A stretch of DNA of 13,544 nucleotides, taken from assembly GCA_938004315.1 (NCBI GenBank), contig CALKWG010000415.1, positions 1 through 13,544 on the forward strand, given 5' to 3'. This document shows, piece by piece, positions 1 through 5,778 of the stretch. The notes beneath the pieces were generated by a model that had not been told where the DNA came from, did no database searches, and saw only the letters and a program-made list of their open reading frames with translations. The DNA is from an uncultured Spirochaetaceae bacterium. GTDB taxonomy: Bacteria > Spirochaetota > Spirochaetia > Treponematales > UBA12059. How positions within the stretch are numbered: position 1 is the stretch's first letter; every line of letters starts with the position of its first letter. Both the position numbers and the translations under genes were made by a program.

Positions 1-50
1 TACGAGTTCGTATTCGGTGACTGGAGTTCAGACGTGTTCTCTTCCGATCT
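1..50 (+). other. Illumina adapter sequence (not genomic)
   Basis: Positions 17-50 match the 34-base TruSeq read-2 adapter (begins GTGACTGGAG, ends CTTCCGATCT) at all but one base, a T instead of G at position 38. Positions 1-6 (TACGAG) fit the end of the P7 flow-cell sequence. The ten bases at 7-16 have the right length for the last two P7 bases plus an 8-base index. Genomic sequence therefore begins at about 51. This is known library chemistry compared with what is seen here; it is a contig-end artefact and should be trimmed. Confidence 0.96.
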
Positions 51-1035
51 GGCGGTAGTGCGTGATCAAGTCCCGCGCCTTATCAAGCCGTATGCGCGTC
101 AGGTATTCGGTGAGGTTGCATCCCGTCTCTTTCTTGAACACGGCGCACAGATACTCCTTGCTGATGGCGAAGTCGCGCGAGAGTCCCTCGAGGGTGATAT
201 TCTCCTGGTAGTGGGCTTCCAGATACCTGCGAATCGGCCGGATATCGGCCCGGTGCTGCCGTTGGGTTTCGCTGGTCCTTACGCCGATAAGGTCGCGCGC
301 CAAGGCGCCGTAGTGCTCGAGGATGTCGTCCGCGGTACTCCCTTCGCCCACCGCGTACGATATCAAGGACGGGTGGAAACGCGGATCGTCGTTCGACAAC
401 CATAGGACGGCGTGCTCCTCGAGGTGCGAGAACAGCTCGAAGCCGAGCTTTATCAGGATAGGCAATCTAGAGGACGGAGGGCATGCTTCTATGAGGCCAC
501 GCAGGCGCGACTCCGATTCCTGAAGGCCCGATTCGGAGAGGCCGTCGAGGCTGCGTCTGATGCCCTCCCTCGCCTCCTGATACTCCTTAAGCCAGACGGC
601 ATCCACCCCTTGAAGCGCGGCGGGCGGTTGAGACTCGCCCCCCTCCGGCCGGCGGGCGCGTAAGGCCTCGGCGCAGCGCTGCAAGGCGGCGTTAAATTCG
701 GCCGGATCGATAGGTTTTAAGAGATAGTCGATCGCGTGGCTGGCTAAGGCCTGCCGTGTATACGCGTAATCGGAGAATCCGCTTATCACGATGATCTTAG
801 CCTCGTTCTTCCGTTGATGCAGCTCCTGCAGCAGCCGCGCCCCGTCTATGCCGGGCATCTTCATGTCCGTAATAATCAGGTCGGGGTCCAGGAGGCGGAC
901 GCACTCGAGCCCGGAGGCCCCGTCGGACGCCTCCCCGGCGATCCTAAAGCCGAAATCACGCCAGCGGCCAACGCGCTTGATGGTGTCCCGCGTCCACGCT
1001 TCGTCATCGATGATAAGCGCCTTGTATTCGGTTAC
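51..1035 (-). CDS. AraC-type response regulator (YesN-like), 3' end missing
   Basis: Cytoplasmic DNA-binding response regulator, partner of the histidine kinase directly upstream. About 328 residues remain. The N-terminal receiver has an acidic pocket (D10, D11), a phosphoacceptor aspartate in ITDMKMPG (about D57), S85 and K107 in the LLKP motif. A linker of about 150 residues follows, then an AraC-type helix-turn-helix region from about residue 265 (first helix pair complete, second cut off). Roughly 50 C-terminal residues are missing because the sequence runs into adapter at 50; an apparent stop at about 28-30 lies inside the adapter and is not real. The start is a problem: the receiver fold begins right after the kinase stop, but no ATG, GTG or TTG lies there. 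The best position is a GTA codon at 1035-1033 that overlaps the kinase TAA. Family assignment is firm; target genes (often carbohydrate uptake in YesM/YesN systems) cannot be read here. Confidence 0.88.
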
Positions 1036-2801
1036 GTCGACCCCCTCGCCTCGAGCCGGAGGCTTACTTCCGTGAACTCGCCCTCCTGGCTCCGCAGCCG
1101 CAAGCCGTCTCCCGGGGCGTAGGCTAAGCGTATGCGGTCGTTGGTGTTTAGAAGGCCGATGTGCTCGGATAGGCGTAGCGGGGCTAGGAATCCGCCGGTT
1201 CGATTGCGTAGATCGATTTCGTCCTGCAGCTTCCTTAAGAGCCCTTCGCTCATGCCCGCGCCGTTGTCCCGTACGATCAGGAGGAGCTTGCCGTCCTCGT
1301 CGAGGAAGGCGGCGATGCCCAGTTCCCATCGCCGGTTCTGAGCCTTAAAGCCGTGGCGGAAGGCGTTCTCTACCAGAGGTTGCAGCGTGAGCTTAGGAAC
1401 GAGGCAGCCGCGCACCTGGGGCTCGACGTGGAGATCTACCGTAAAACGGTCCGAGAAGCGCTCTCGCTGGATGGTAAGGTAATGCTCCAGGTTCCGTAGC
1501 TCCTCATCCAGGCTCACGAAGGATTCATCGAAGGCCATGGAGTAGCGCATAAGCCCGCTTAAGGCCGCGGTGACCTTGTACGCCTCCTCGCTCTTACCCG
1601 CCAGCGAGACGCTGCCGATCAGCTGAAGCGTATTATGCAGGAAGTGAGGGTTAATTTGGGCCTGCAGGGCGTCTATCTGCGCCAGCTTGGCTTGCAGCTT
1701 AGTGTCGTATTCGTCGCGTATGAGTTGCCTGATCCTCTCTACGAAGCCGGTGATGCGCAGCTCTAAGAGGCTTATCTCATCGCCTCCCTCCTCGTCTCCT
1801 TCGAGGACGAGGCTATGGAGCTCGATGTTCTTTACCCTATCGGCAAGGCGGGCGAGCGGCTTGCTGATCGCGCCCGAAAGGAAGGCCGAAGCGCCGACGG
1901 CGCCGACGGCGCTCAGTAATCCGATGAGCAAGCCGCCGTAGACGGTTGGCAGGATAGAACGGCTTATCTCGCGCCTCGGGACGACCTTGCTGATGCTCAG
2001 CCGCTCTCGCTGCGAGAAGTTGTAGAACGGCACCCAATGCCGACGCTCATCCTCGGAGAAGGGGAGGGCGGCCCGATCGAGCCCTTCGGGGAGGGTCGCT
2101 ATAAGCTCCCCTTCGTCATTTTGGATGGCGATCCTCTCATGGTCGACCGTTACGAGCCTTCGCATGAGGGCTTCGAGCGGCCGAGGGCGCATGCCGGCCT
2201 GGATCTGCGCTACCAGGCTTTGGTCGCCGAAGCGCCGCATGTCATGTATCGCCAGCGGTCCGTCGTCGCCCCGCTTAAAGAACAGGTTGGTCTGCAGATC
2301 TTGATGCCTGCCTATTATCTTAAACGAACGGCCGGCTTCGTCCGCCTTCGTTATCAAACGTACGCCGGACCGTTCTGCCAGTATCGCGGCATCGGACTCC
2401 GGGAAGAGGAGGACGAGATAATGCAAGTTCCCATAACGATTGAGTTGGGTTAGCAGGCGCTCTCGCATAAGGTTGAATTCTAGGCTGCCGTTCTGACCGT
2501 CGTTCCAGAGCTCCACTGTTTGCTTAAAATCCCGATCGAGCTCGAGCGCGTAGAATAAGCCGTGTATTTCATCGGCATATGAGCGAAGCTGCTCCTGCGA
2601 CCAGCTTAGCCCCTCCGTGTTCAATAGGATGGTAAGCTCGTATACTCGGTCGTAGATCGCTATGGAGCCTAGGACCGTCATCAATACGGTCGGTATGATC
2701 GACACCGCGAGCAAGATAAGGAAGAGCTTATGCCGAGTCGGCACAGATCGCCATGCTGACGGACGGCGCGAAGGATTCTGGGCGACGCAGGCCTTCTTCA
2801 T
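1032..2801 (-). CDS. Sensor histidine kinase, YesM-like
   Basis: Membrane-bound sensor kinase of the His_kinase/HATPase_c type (LytS/YesM group), 589 residues. Seen in order: a short basic N-terminus, membrane segment 1 at about 26-50, an extracytoplasmic sensor region at about 51-283, membrane segment 2 at about 284-312, a HAMP-like linker to about 360, and the phosphorylation motif with H386 in QINPHFLHN. The ATPase N-box is LVENAFRHG (about 476-484), the G1 box DNGAGM is at about 512-517, and HIGLLNTNDR is near 547-556. The ATG at 2801 is preferred over an upstream ATG at 2849 because GGAG stands 8 bases before it and the upstream extension is arginine-rich and unlike a kinase N-terminus. 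The stop overlaps the presumed start of the response regulator, so the two genes are probably translationally coupled, with the regulator as phosphotransfer partner. A possible -10 (TATAAC, 2873-2878) lies upstream, but no good -35 was found. The ligand is unknown. Confidence 0.93.
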   Translation of the reverse strand: MKKACVAQNPSRRPSAWRSVPTRHKLFLILLAVSIIPTVLMTVLGSIAIYDRVYELTILLNTEGLSWSQEQLRSYADEIHGLFYALELDRDFKQTVELWNDGQNGSLEFNLMRERLLTQLNRYGNLHYLVLLFPESDAAILAERSGVRLITKADEAGRSFKIIGRHQDLQTNLFFKRGDDGPLAIHDMRRFGDQSLVAQIQAGMRPRPLEALMRRLVTVDHERIAIQNDEGELIATLPEGLDRAALPFSEDERRHWVPFYNFSQRERLSISKVVPRREISRSILPTVYGGLLIGLLSAVGAVGASAFLSGAISKPLARLADRVKNIELHSLVLEGDEEGGDEISLLELRITGFVERIRQLIRDEYDTKLQAKLAQIDALQAQINPHFLHNTLQLIGSVSLAGKSEEAYKVTAALSGLMRYSMAFDESFVSLDEELRNLEHYLTIQRERFSDRFTVDLHVEPQVRGCLVPKLTLQPLVENAFRHGFKAQNRRWELGIAAFLDEDGKLLLIVRDNGAGMSEGLLRKLQDEIDLRNRTGGFLAPLRLSEHIGLLNTNDRIRLAYAPGDGLRLRSQEGEFTEVSLRLEARGST

Positions 2802-2908
2802 GGGGGATACTCCATCAAACCGCTCTTCGGCGCTTGCTCGGCGCCCCATCGCCCGCTCCTTCCCGGCAGAAGGTTATAGCGAGGGCCGTCCGCCGATAGT
2901 AGCATGTA

Positions 2909-2938
2909 TTGACCTTCCTAGACGCTTAATCGTCAAAT
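2909..2938 (+). promoter_or_regulatory. Candidate promoter for the DJ-1/PfpI gene
   Basis: TTGACC at 2909-2914 and TCAAAT at 2933-2938 are separated by 18 bases, about 35 bases before the gene start at 2974. The TTGAC...GTCAA pair inside it (2909-2913 and 2932-2936) is also a loose dyad that could be an operator. The -10 match is only 4 of 6, so this is tentative. Confidence 0.35.
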
Positions 2939-2973
2939 GACGCGCCATGTAACGGCGAGAGAGGAGCCCGACT

Positions 2974-3573
2974 ATGCGAACCGTCGCGATTTTTTTGTTC
3001 CCGGACGTAGAGACCCTAGATTTCTGCGGGCCGCTAGAGGCCTTCAGCGCGGCTAACCTGGCGACGGGCCGGGAGTACTTTAAGGTGCTTACCTTCGCCG
3101 CCGCCTCGCCCGTCCGGAGCATTAACGGCCTCTCGGTGAACCCGGACTTCGATATCGCCTCGGTCCCCCAGCCCGATATCTTGGTCATCCCCGGCGGCAG
3201 CGGCTCGCGGCGCGCCGCGGAGGACGCTACCGTTTTGGCGGCGATCGAGCGCCTACGGGCCGGCAGCGAGTACGCCTTCTCCGTATGCTCCGGCGCCAGG
3301 ATACCGGCCGCGCTCGGCTGGCTGGACGACAAGCCCTTCACGACCCACCACCTAGTCTTCGACGACGTCCTCAGGCTGGCTTCCTCGGCTTTGCCGTGCC
3401 CGGATAAGCGCTTCGTCGATAACGGCGCTATCCTGACTTCGGCCGGCGTCGCGGCGGGCATCGACCTGTCGCTCTACCTGATCGAAAAGATCCACGGCCG
3501 GGAGCTCGCCGAGAGCGCTGCCCGGTATATGGAGTATCCGCTTCTAACTGCCGGGACTAAAGAGAGAGCCTAG
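2974..3573 (+). CDS. DJ-1/PfpI family protein (isonitrile hydratase-like)
   Basis: Single-domain class I glutamine amidotransferase-like protein of 199 residues, a normal length for the family. Visible features are the N-terminal strand and loop with D16 (LDFCGP), the IPGG oxyanion region at about 72-75, the nucleophile elbow SVCSGA with C105, a following TTHH, and the C-terminal TSAGVAAGID and MEYP signatures. This set resembles the isonitrile hydratase / AraC-type GATase1 branch, where an aspartate and a cysteine are catalytic, more than the Hsp31 chaperones or peptidases. There is no helix-turn-helix domain, so it is not a GlxA-type regulator. A GAGAGGAG ribosome site stands about 8 bases before the ATG. 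It is divergent from the histidine kinase and convergent with the REC-PAS gene. Substrate is not deducible; isonitrile hydration is only the nearest analogy. Confidence 0.88.
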   Translation: MRTVAIFLFPDVETLDFCGPLEAFSAANLATGREYFKVLTFAAASPVRSINGLSVNPDFDIASVPQPDILVIPGGSGSRRAAEDATVLAAIERLRAGSEYAFSVCSGARIPAALGWLDDKPFTTHHLVFDDVLRLASSALPCPDKRFVDNGAILTSAGVAAGIDLSLYLIEKIHGRELAESAARYMEYPLLTAGTKERA

Positions 3574-3676
3574 GCTCAGGAGGCGTCTCGCCTAGCCGAA
3601 CTTCCCTTGGTTCAGGGATGGTTCGTGACCTAGGGGCCCGATTCAGGCGAGGTAATTCCTGGTTGACGATGGATCT

Positions 3677-4678
3677 TCACTCGGAGGCTTTAAGGTTTTC
3701 GCTATATAGCTTACAGAGCGATTCGATCCAGCAGATAAGGTTCTTGACGTCCTCGATATCGGTTGCCCCCGACTCGTTCGCGAGCAACGGGCGTATCTCG
3801 TCCGCTAGGGAGCCGAGCTCTCCCGAGATTTTCCGTTGGATTTCAATGATCCTGTTTTTTTGGGTCCGGGCGTCTTGGAGCAAGCGTTCCTCGACGAGCT
3901 TAAAGCGGCTTATATCTTGGCCGACTGAAAAGAAGTACTCATCGAACGATACCGTGCTCATCATGAGGACCTGGTTCGTTCCGGAGAAGCGTTGTTCCCA
4001 GGTATAGACGGATCGTTCGGAAAACACCTCCTGGACGATCGGTTTAAAAAGCCCGATCGGGTCGGCTTCGGGCCAGATTTCTTCGCTGCGCTTACCTATG
4101 ACGTCGTCGCGTTTTCGCTTCCATGCCGAAAGAGCGACCGGATTGGCGTCGATGAGCCGCCACGAAATGATCGCCCCGGCATCGTCGCGTATCACCTTCC
4201 ATAAATGCACTTCTTCCGTTAAGTTTTCAAAGAGGGAGCGGTATCTGCGTTCGCTTTCAAGGAGTTCGTTCTGAATCCTATCCCGTTCTTGGCGGGCGTC
4301 GAATAGGCGCAAGGCCATCCGTATAGTCGTATCCAGGGCTCTGATAGCGCCGCCCTTCTCTACGAAACCATAGCTGGTGATCTTCTCGACCCTATCGAGG
4401 TATTCGGGTTCGGTATGCGACGAAAGAAAGACGATCGGGATATCGACATGGTTGAGGATCCTCATCGCCGCTTCCGTGCCGTCGATGCCCTTCCCTAAGT
4501 CGATATCCATTAAAATAAGATCGAATCGATCGCTTTCTTCGAGCGCGGCGGCCACGGCCGCTTCACCGTTCATTTCGTGCCGGACGGTATATCCGAAGTG
4601 CTCCAGCTCCATTTTCTCGGACAGCGCGATGATCGGATTGTCTTCCACCAGTAGTAGGGACTTCGAAGCTGCGTTCAT
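3677..4678 (-). CDS. Receiver-PAS protein, likely degenerate hybrid kinase
   Basis: Cytoplasmic signalling protein of 333 residues. Residues about 6-122 form a receiver domain with E12/D13, phosphoacceptor D58 in LMDIDLG, S86/S87 and K108. A helical linker (about 125-150) leads to a PAS domain at about 145-262 (YRSLFENL... to VGQDISRFK). The last about 70 residues are helical and vaguely resemble a HisKA_2 dimerisation region, but the phospho-accepting histidine is not there, and no ATP-binding (HATPase) domain follows before the TGA stop. Full-length REC-PAS-HisKA_2-HATPase proteins are common in spirochaetes, so this may be a shortened relative that acts as a phosphate sink or by protein contact. 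The ATG at 4678 has no clear ribosome site, but the receiver fold starts right after it, and a good promoter lies upstream at 4731-4758. Its output and partner kinase are unknown. Confidence 0.85.
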   Translation of the reverse strand: MNAASKSLLLVEDNPIIALSEKMELEHFGYTVRHEMNGEAAVAAALEESDRFDLILMDIDLGKGIDGTEAAMRILNHVDIPIVFLSSHTEPEYLDRVEKITSYGFVEKGGAIRALDTTIRMALRLFDARQERDRIQNELLESERRYRSLFENLTEEVHLWKVIRDDAGAIISWRLIDANPVALSAWKRKRDDVIGKRSEEIWPEADPIGLFKPIVQEVFSERSVYTWEQRFSGTNQVLMMSTVSFDEYFFSVGQDISRFKLVEERLLQDARTQKNRIIEIQRKISGELGSLADEIRPLLANESGATDIEDVKNLICWIESLCKLYSENLKASE

Positions 4679-4730
4679 GGATCTATTGTAGTCGATGGGG
4701 TTACTATTTACTCATTACTAGGCAAAGAAT

Positions 4731-4758
4731 ATTATAAAAAACCGAGGGAATCTGGCAT
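4731..4758 (-). promoter_or_regulatory. Promoter for the REC-PAS gene
   Basis: On the minus strand a perfect TATAAT (4731-4736) is preceded after 16 bases by ATGCCA (4753-4758), a 4 of 6 match to TTGACA. The predicted start near 4724 would leave a leader of about 46 bases before the ATG at 4678. The surrounding 4700-4745 stretch is the most AT-rich part of the neighbourhood, as expected for a promoter. Confidence 0.55.
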
Positions 4759-4829
4759 TTTACAGGTATGCGATCGTGACTTCTCCAACACGGCCCCCGG
4801 CTTCCGTAGCTACGATATTAGCGCCGCAG

Positions 4830-4884
4830 AAGCGATATGGGCGAGAGAAACGGCTGAATCTCAATATAATTTAAAATATCGCTT
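4830..4884. repeat. 9-bp inverted repeat in an AT-rich stretch
   Basis: AAGCGATAT (4830-4838) is perfectly inverted as ATATCGCTT (4876-4884), enclosing 37 bases that include TATAAT (4865-4870) and an A/T run. It abuts the left end of repeat unit A, in the same relative place where terminator hairpins follow unit B and ssrA, but it has no U-tract and a long loop. Its role is unknown. The stretch 4759-4829 next to it shows no gene or other recognisable feature. Confidence 0.4.
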
Positions 4885-5075
4885 GGAGGTGGGGGGAGTC
4901 GCCCTTCAGTCGCGCGCGTCCTGCGCGCTCCCTCCGACCCGCATACGGGCCGGTGCTCGCCTCCTGCTCGCACATCGGCAGCGTCGGTAGGGGGATGCCC
5001 CCTCGAGCGGCGGCACGCCGCCGCTCTCACCCCCGCGACGCTGCGAGTCTCGCGTTGCGTGGTTCGACTCCCCCC
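4885..5075. repeat. tmRNA-3'-end-flanked hairpin element, copy A
   Basis: The left end, with two flanking T (4883-4901, ttggaggtggggggagtcg), is identical to the left end of copy B and differs by one base from the ssrA 3' end (5298-5316). The right end (5061-5075, ggttcgactcccccc) is the same T-arm/acceptor sequence in the opposite orientation, so the unit has terminal inverted repeats. The interior is a chain of dyads: 4912-4917/4923-4928, CCCG/CGGG at 4938-4949, AGGGGG/CCCCCT at 4989-5003, and an 8-bp stem with a 2-base loop at 5007-5024. It has no tRNA body (no D or anticodon arm), no transposase, and no convincing reading frame. It could be a non-autonomous mobile or palindromic element, a small structured RNA, or remnants of integration at ssrA. 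Confidence 0.65.
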
Positions 5076-5082
5076 AAAAAAG

Positions 5083-5114
5083 AAGAACCTCCCTTTCGGA
5101 AGGTTCTTTTTTTT
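5083..5114. terminator. Bidirectional intrinsic terminator between copies A and B
   Basis: Arms 5083-5093 and 5098-5108 form an 11-bp stem with one G-U pair; read on the minus strand the loop is GAAA. On the plus strand a T run continues to 5114. On the minus strand the stem is followed by CTTTTTT (5076-5082). It should stop transcription from both sides. It begins directly next to the tmRNA-like tail of copy B, just as the ssrA terminator follows ssrA. Confidence 0.85.
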
Positions 5115-5254
5115 GGAGGTGGGGGGAGTCGACCTTCCAGCCTCGGACATCCTGTCCTCGGCTTCCAGGCCGGGGTGCTCGCTTCCGCGGCCATCCATGG
5201 CCGCTCTTCCTCGCTGACGCTCGGCGCTCGCACCCGTTCGACTCCCGCCACCTC
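5115..5254. repeat. tmRNA-3'-end-flanked hairpin element, copy B
   Basis: The left end (5115-5132) repeats copy A and the ssrA tail. The right end (5236-5254, gttcgactcccgccacctc) is an exact inverted copy of 19 bases of the ssrA 3' end. The two ends could pair in a stem of about 15 bp with one mismatch. The interior carries GGACA/TGTCC around a TCC loop (5145-5157) and GCGGCCAT/ATGGCCGC around CC (5187-5204), then a CTCGC-rich segment. Segments such as GGTGCTCGC and GCCGCTCT are shared with copy A in the same order. No start codon with a ribosome site is present. The function is unknown; see the findings on covariation. Confidence 0.65.
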
Positions 5255-5261
5255 TCTGATG

Positions 5262-5298
5262 AAAGAATGACCGCCCCACAAGGGAGCGGTCATTCTTT
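5262..5298. terminator. Intrinsic terminator of ssrA (bidirectional)
   Basis: Arms 5262-5274 and 5286-5298 form a perfect 13-bp stem; the 11-base loop can close further with CCC/GGG. It follows the discriminator base of the tmRNA on the minus strand by one base and ends in TTTC there. Read on the plus strand it ends in TTTT and would terminate transcripts leaving copy B. Confidence 0.85.
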
Positions 5299-5653
5299 TG
5301 GAGGTGGCGGGAGTCGAACCCGCGTCCTAATACGCGAAGCGTGGGCTTCTACAGGTTTAGGCGGCCTTTTAAGTTGTCGGGAGGGGGCGGGCGGACCGCC
5401 GCGCGTTCCCCTCCGTATCCCGCTATGTCTCCCCCCTAGCCTGCGGGCCGGCTAGGGGGCAAGTCCCGGTCGGGTTACAGGCCGTCGCGGCGCTCGGAAC
5501 AGCGCTCCGCGGGGCCCGTCGTCATCGGTGCTTACGCAGCGAGGGCGAGATTGCCGTTGTCGTTGGCAATTAAAGGTTTGCCGCGATCAGGAGTACGGCA
5601 CTCCACCTGCGACCCATGAATCTGACCGTACCAGTCGAAACCGGGGCACCCCC
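5299..5653 (-). ncRNA. ssrA: Transfer-messenger RNA (tmRNA)
   Basis: tmRNA frees ribosomes stalled on broken mRNAs and tags the unfinished protein for proteolysis, working with SmpB. The 5' end GGGGGTG (5653-5647) pairs with CACCTCC (5306-5300) to form a 7-bp acceptor stem with one G-U pair; the discriminator is A (5299). CCA is not encoded. The 5' part has the typical GGTTTCGACTGG, and the 3' part ends in a T-arm with GGGTTCGACTCCC. The reading frame for the tag is at 5567-5532. A 10-bp hairpin (CCCCCTAGCC/GGCTAGGGGG, near 5430-5460) fits the pseudoknot region. About 355 bases is a normal one-piece tmRNA length. A clear promoter lies upstream and a strong terminator downstream. The exact pseudoknot folding was not worked out. 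Confidence 0.95.
5532..5567 (-). other. tmRNA proteolysis-tag reading frame
   Basis: The internal frame GCC...GCG TAA encodes ANDNGNLALAA, with the ALAA end recognised by ClpXP-type proteases. The first alanine codon GCC is taken as the resume codon because it follows the usual A/U-rich upstream stretch and gives the standard AN-start of known tags. The exact resume point is inferred. Confidence 0.88.
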
Positions 5654-5664
5654 AAGTAAGCCTA

Positions 5665-5693
5665 ATGATACCGCGGGGCTGGGCTCGGGTCAA
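5665..5693 (-). promoter_or_regulatory. ssrA promoter
   Basis: On the minus strand TTGACC (5693-5688) and TATCAT (5670-5665) are 17 bases apart, matching sigma70 consensus at 5 of 6 positions each. The -10 ends 11 bases before the mature 5' end at 5653, leaving a short leader for RNase P to remove. Confidence 0.85.
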
Positions 5694-5714
5694 GGCGGCG
5701 GGGGCGCTCGGAGC

Positions 5715-5740
5715 CCGCCGGGCGTCTCGCCGGCCGGCGG
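5715..5740. terminator. GC-rich hairpin downstream of mnmA
   Basis: CCGCCGG (5715-5721) and CCGGCGG (5734-5740) can form a 7-bp stem between the mnmA stop and the ssrA promoter. There is no U-tract, so it is at best a weak or factor-assisted transcript boundary. Confidence 0.3.
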
Positions 5741-5778
5741 CTTGGGGTGCGCCGATTTAACGGTCGAATCGCATGGGC

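Noticed and set aside
3574..3676. Terminator between the convergent DJ-1 and REC-PAS genes
   Set aside because: Only a short AGGCG/CGCCT dyad (about 3581-3593) is visible, without a U-tract.
4885..5254. tRNA genes suggested by the T-arm/acceptor-like sequences
   Set aside because: Only the 3' T-arm/acceptor part is present; no D arm, anticodon arm or matching 5' acceptor strand in a tRNA-sized span was found, and copy B's minus tail lacks one T of the T-loop.
4818..5279. Open frames on both strands across 4818-5293
   Set aside because: They run through terminators, inverted tails and hairpins, have no ribosome sites, and give low-complexity arginine- and serine-rich products.
4883..5316. 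CRISPR array, because of three spaced near-identical repeats
   Set aside because: Spacing is 230 and 185 bases, repeats also occur inverted, the intervening sequences are related hairpins and no cas genes are in view.
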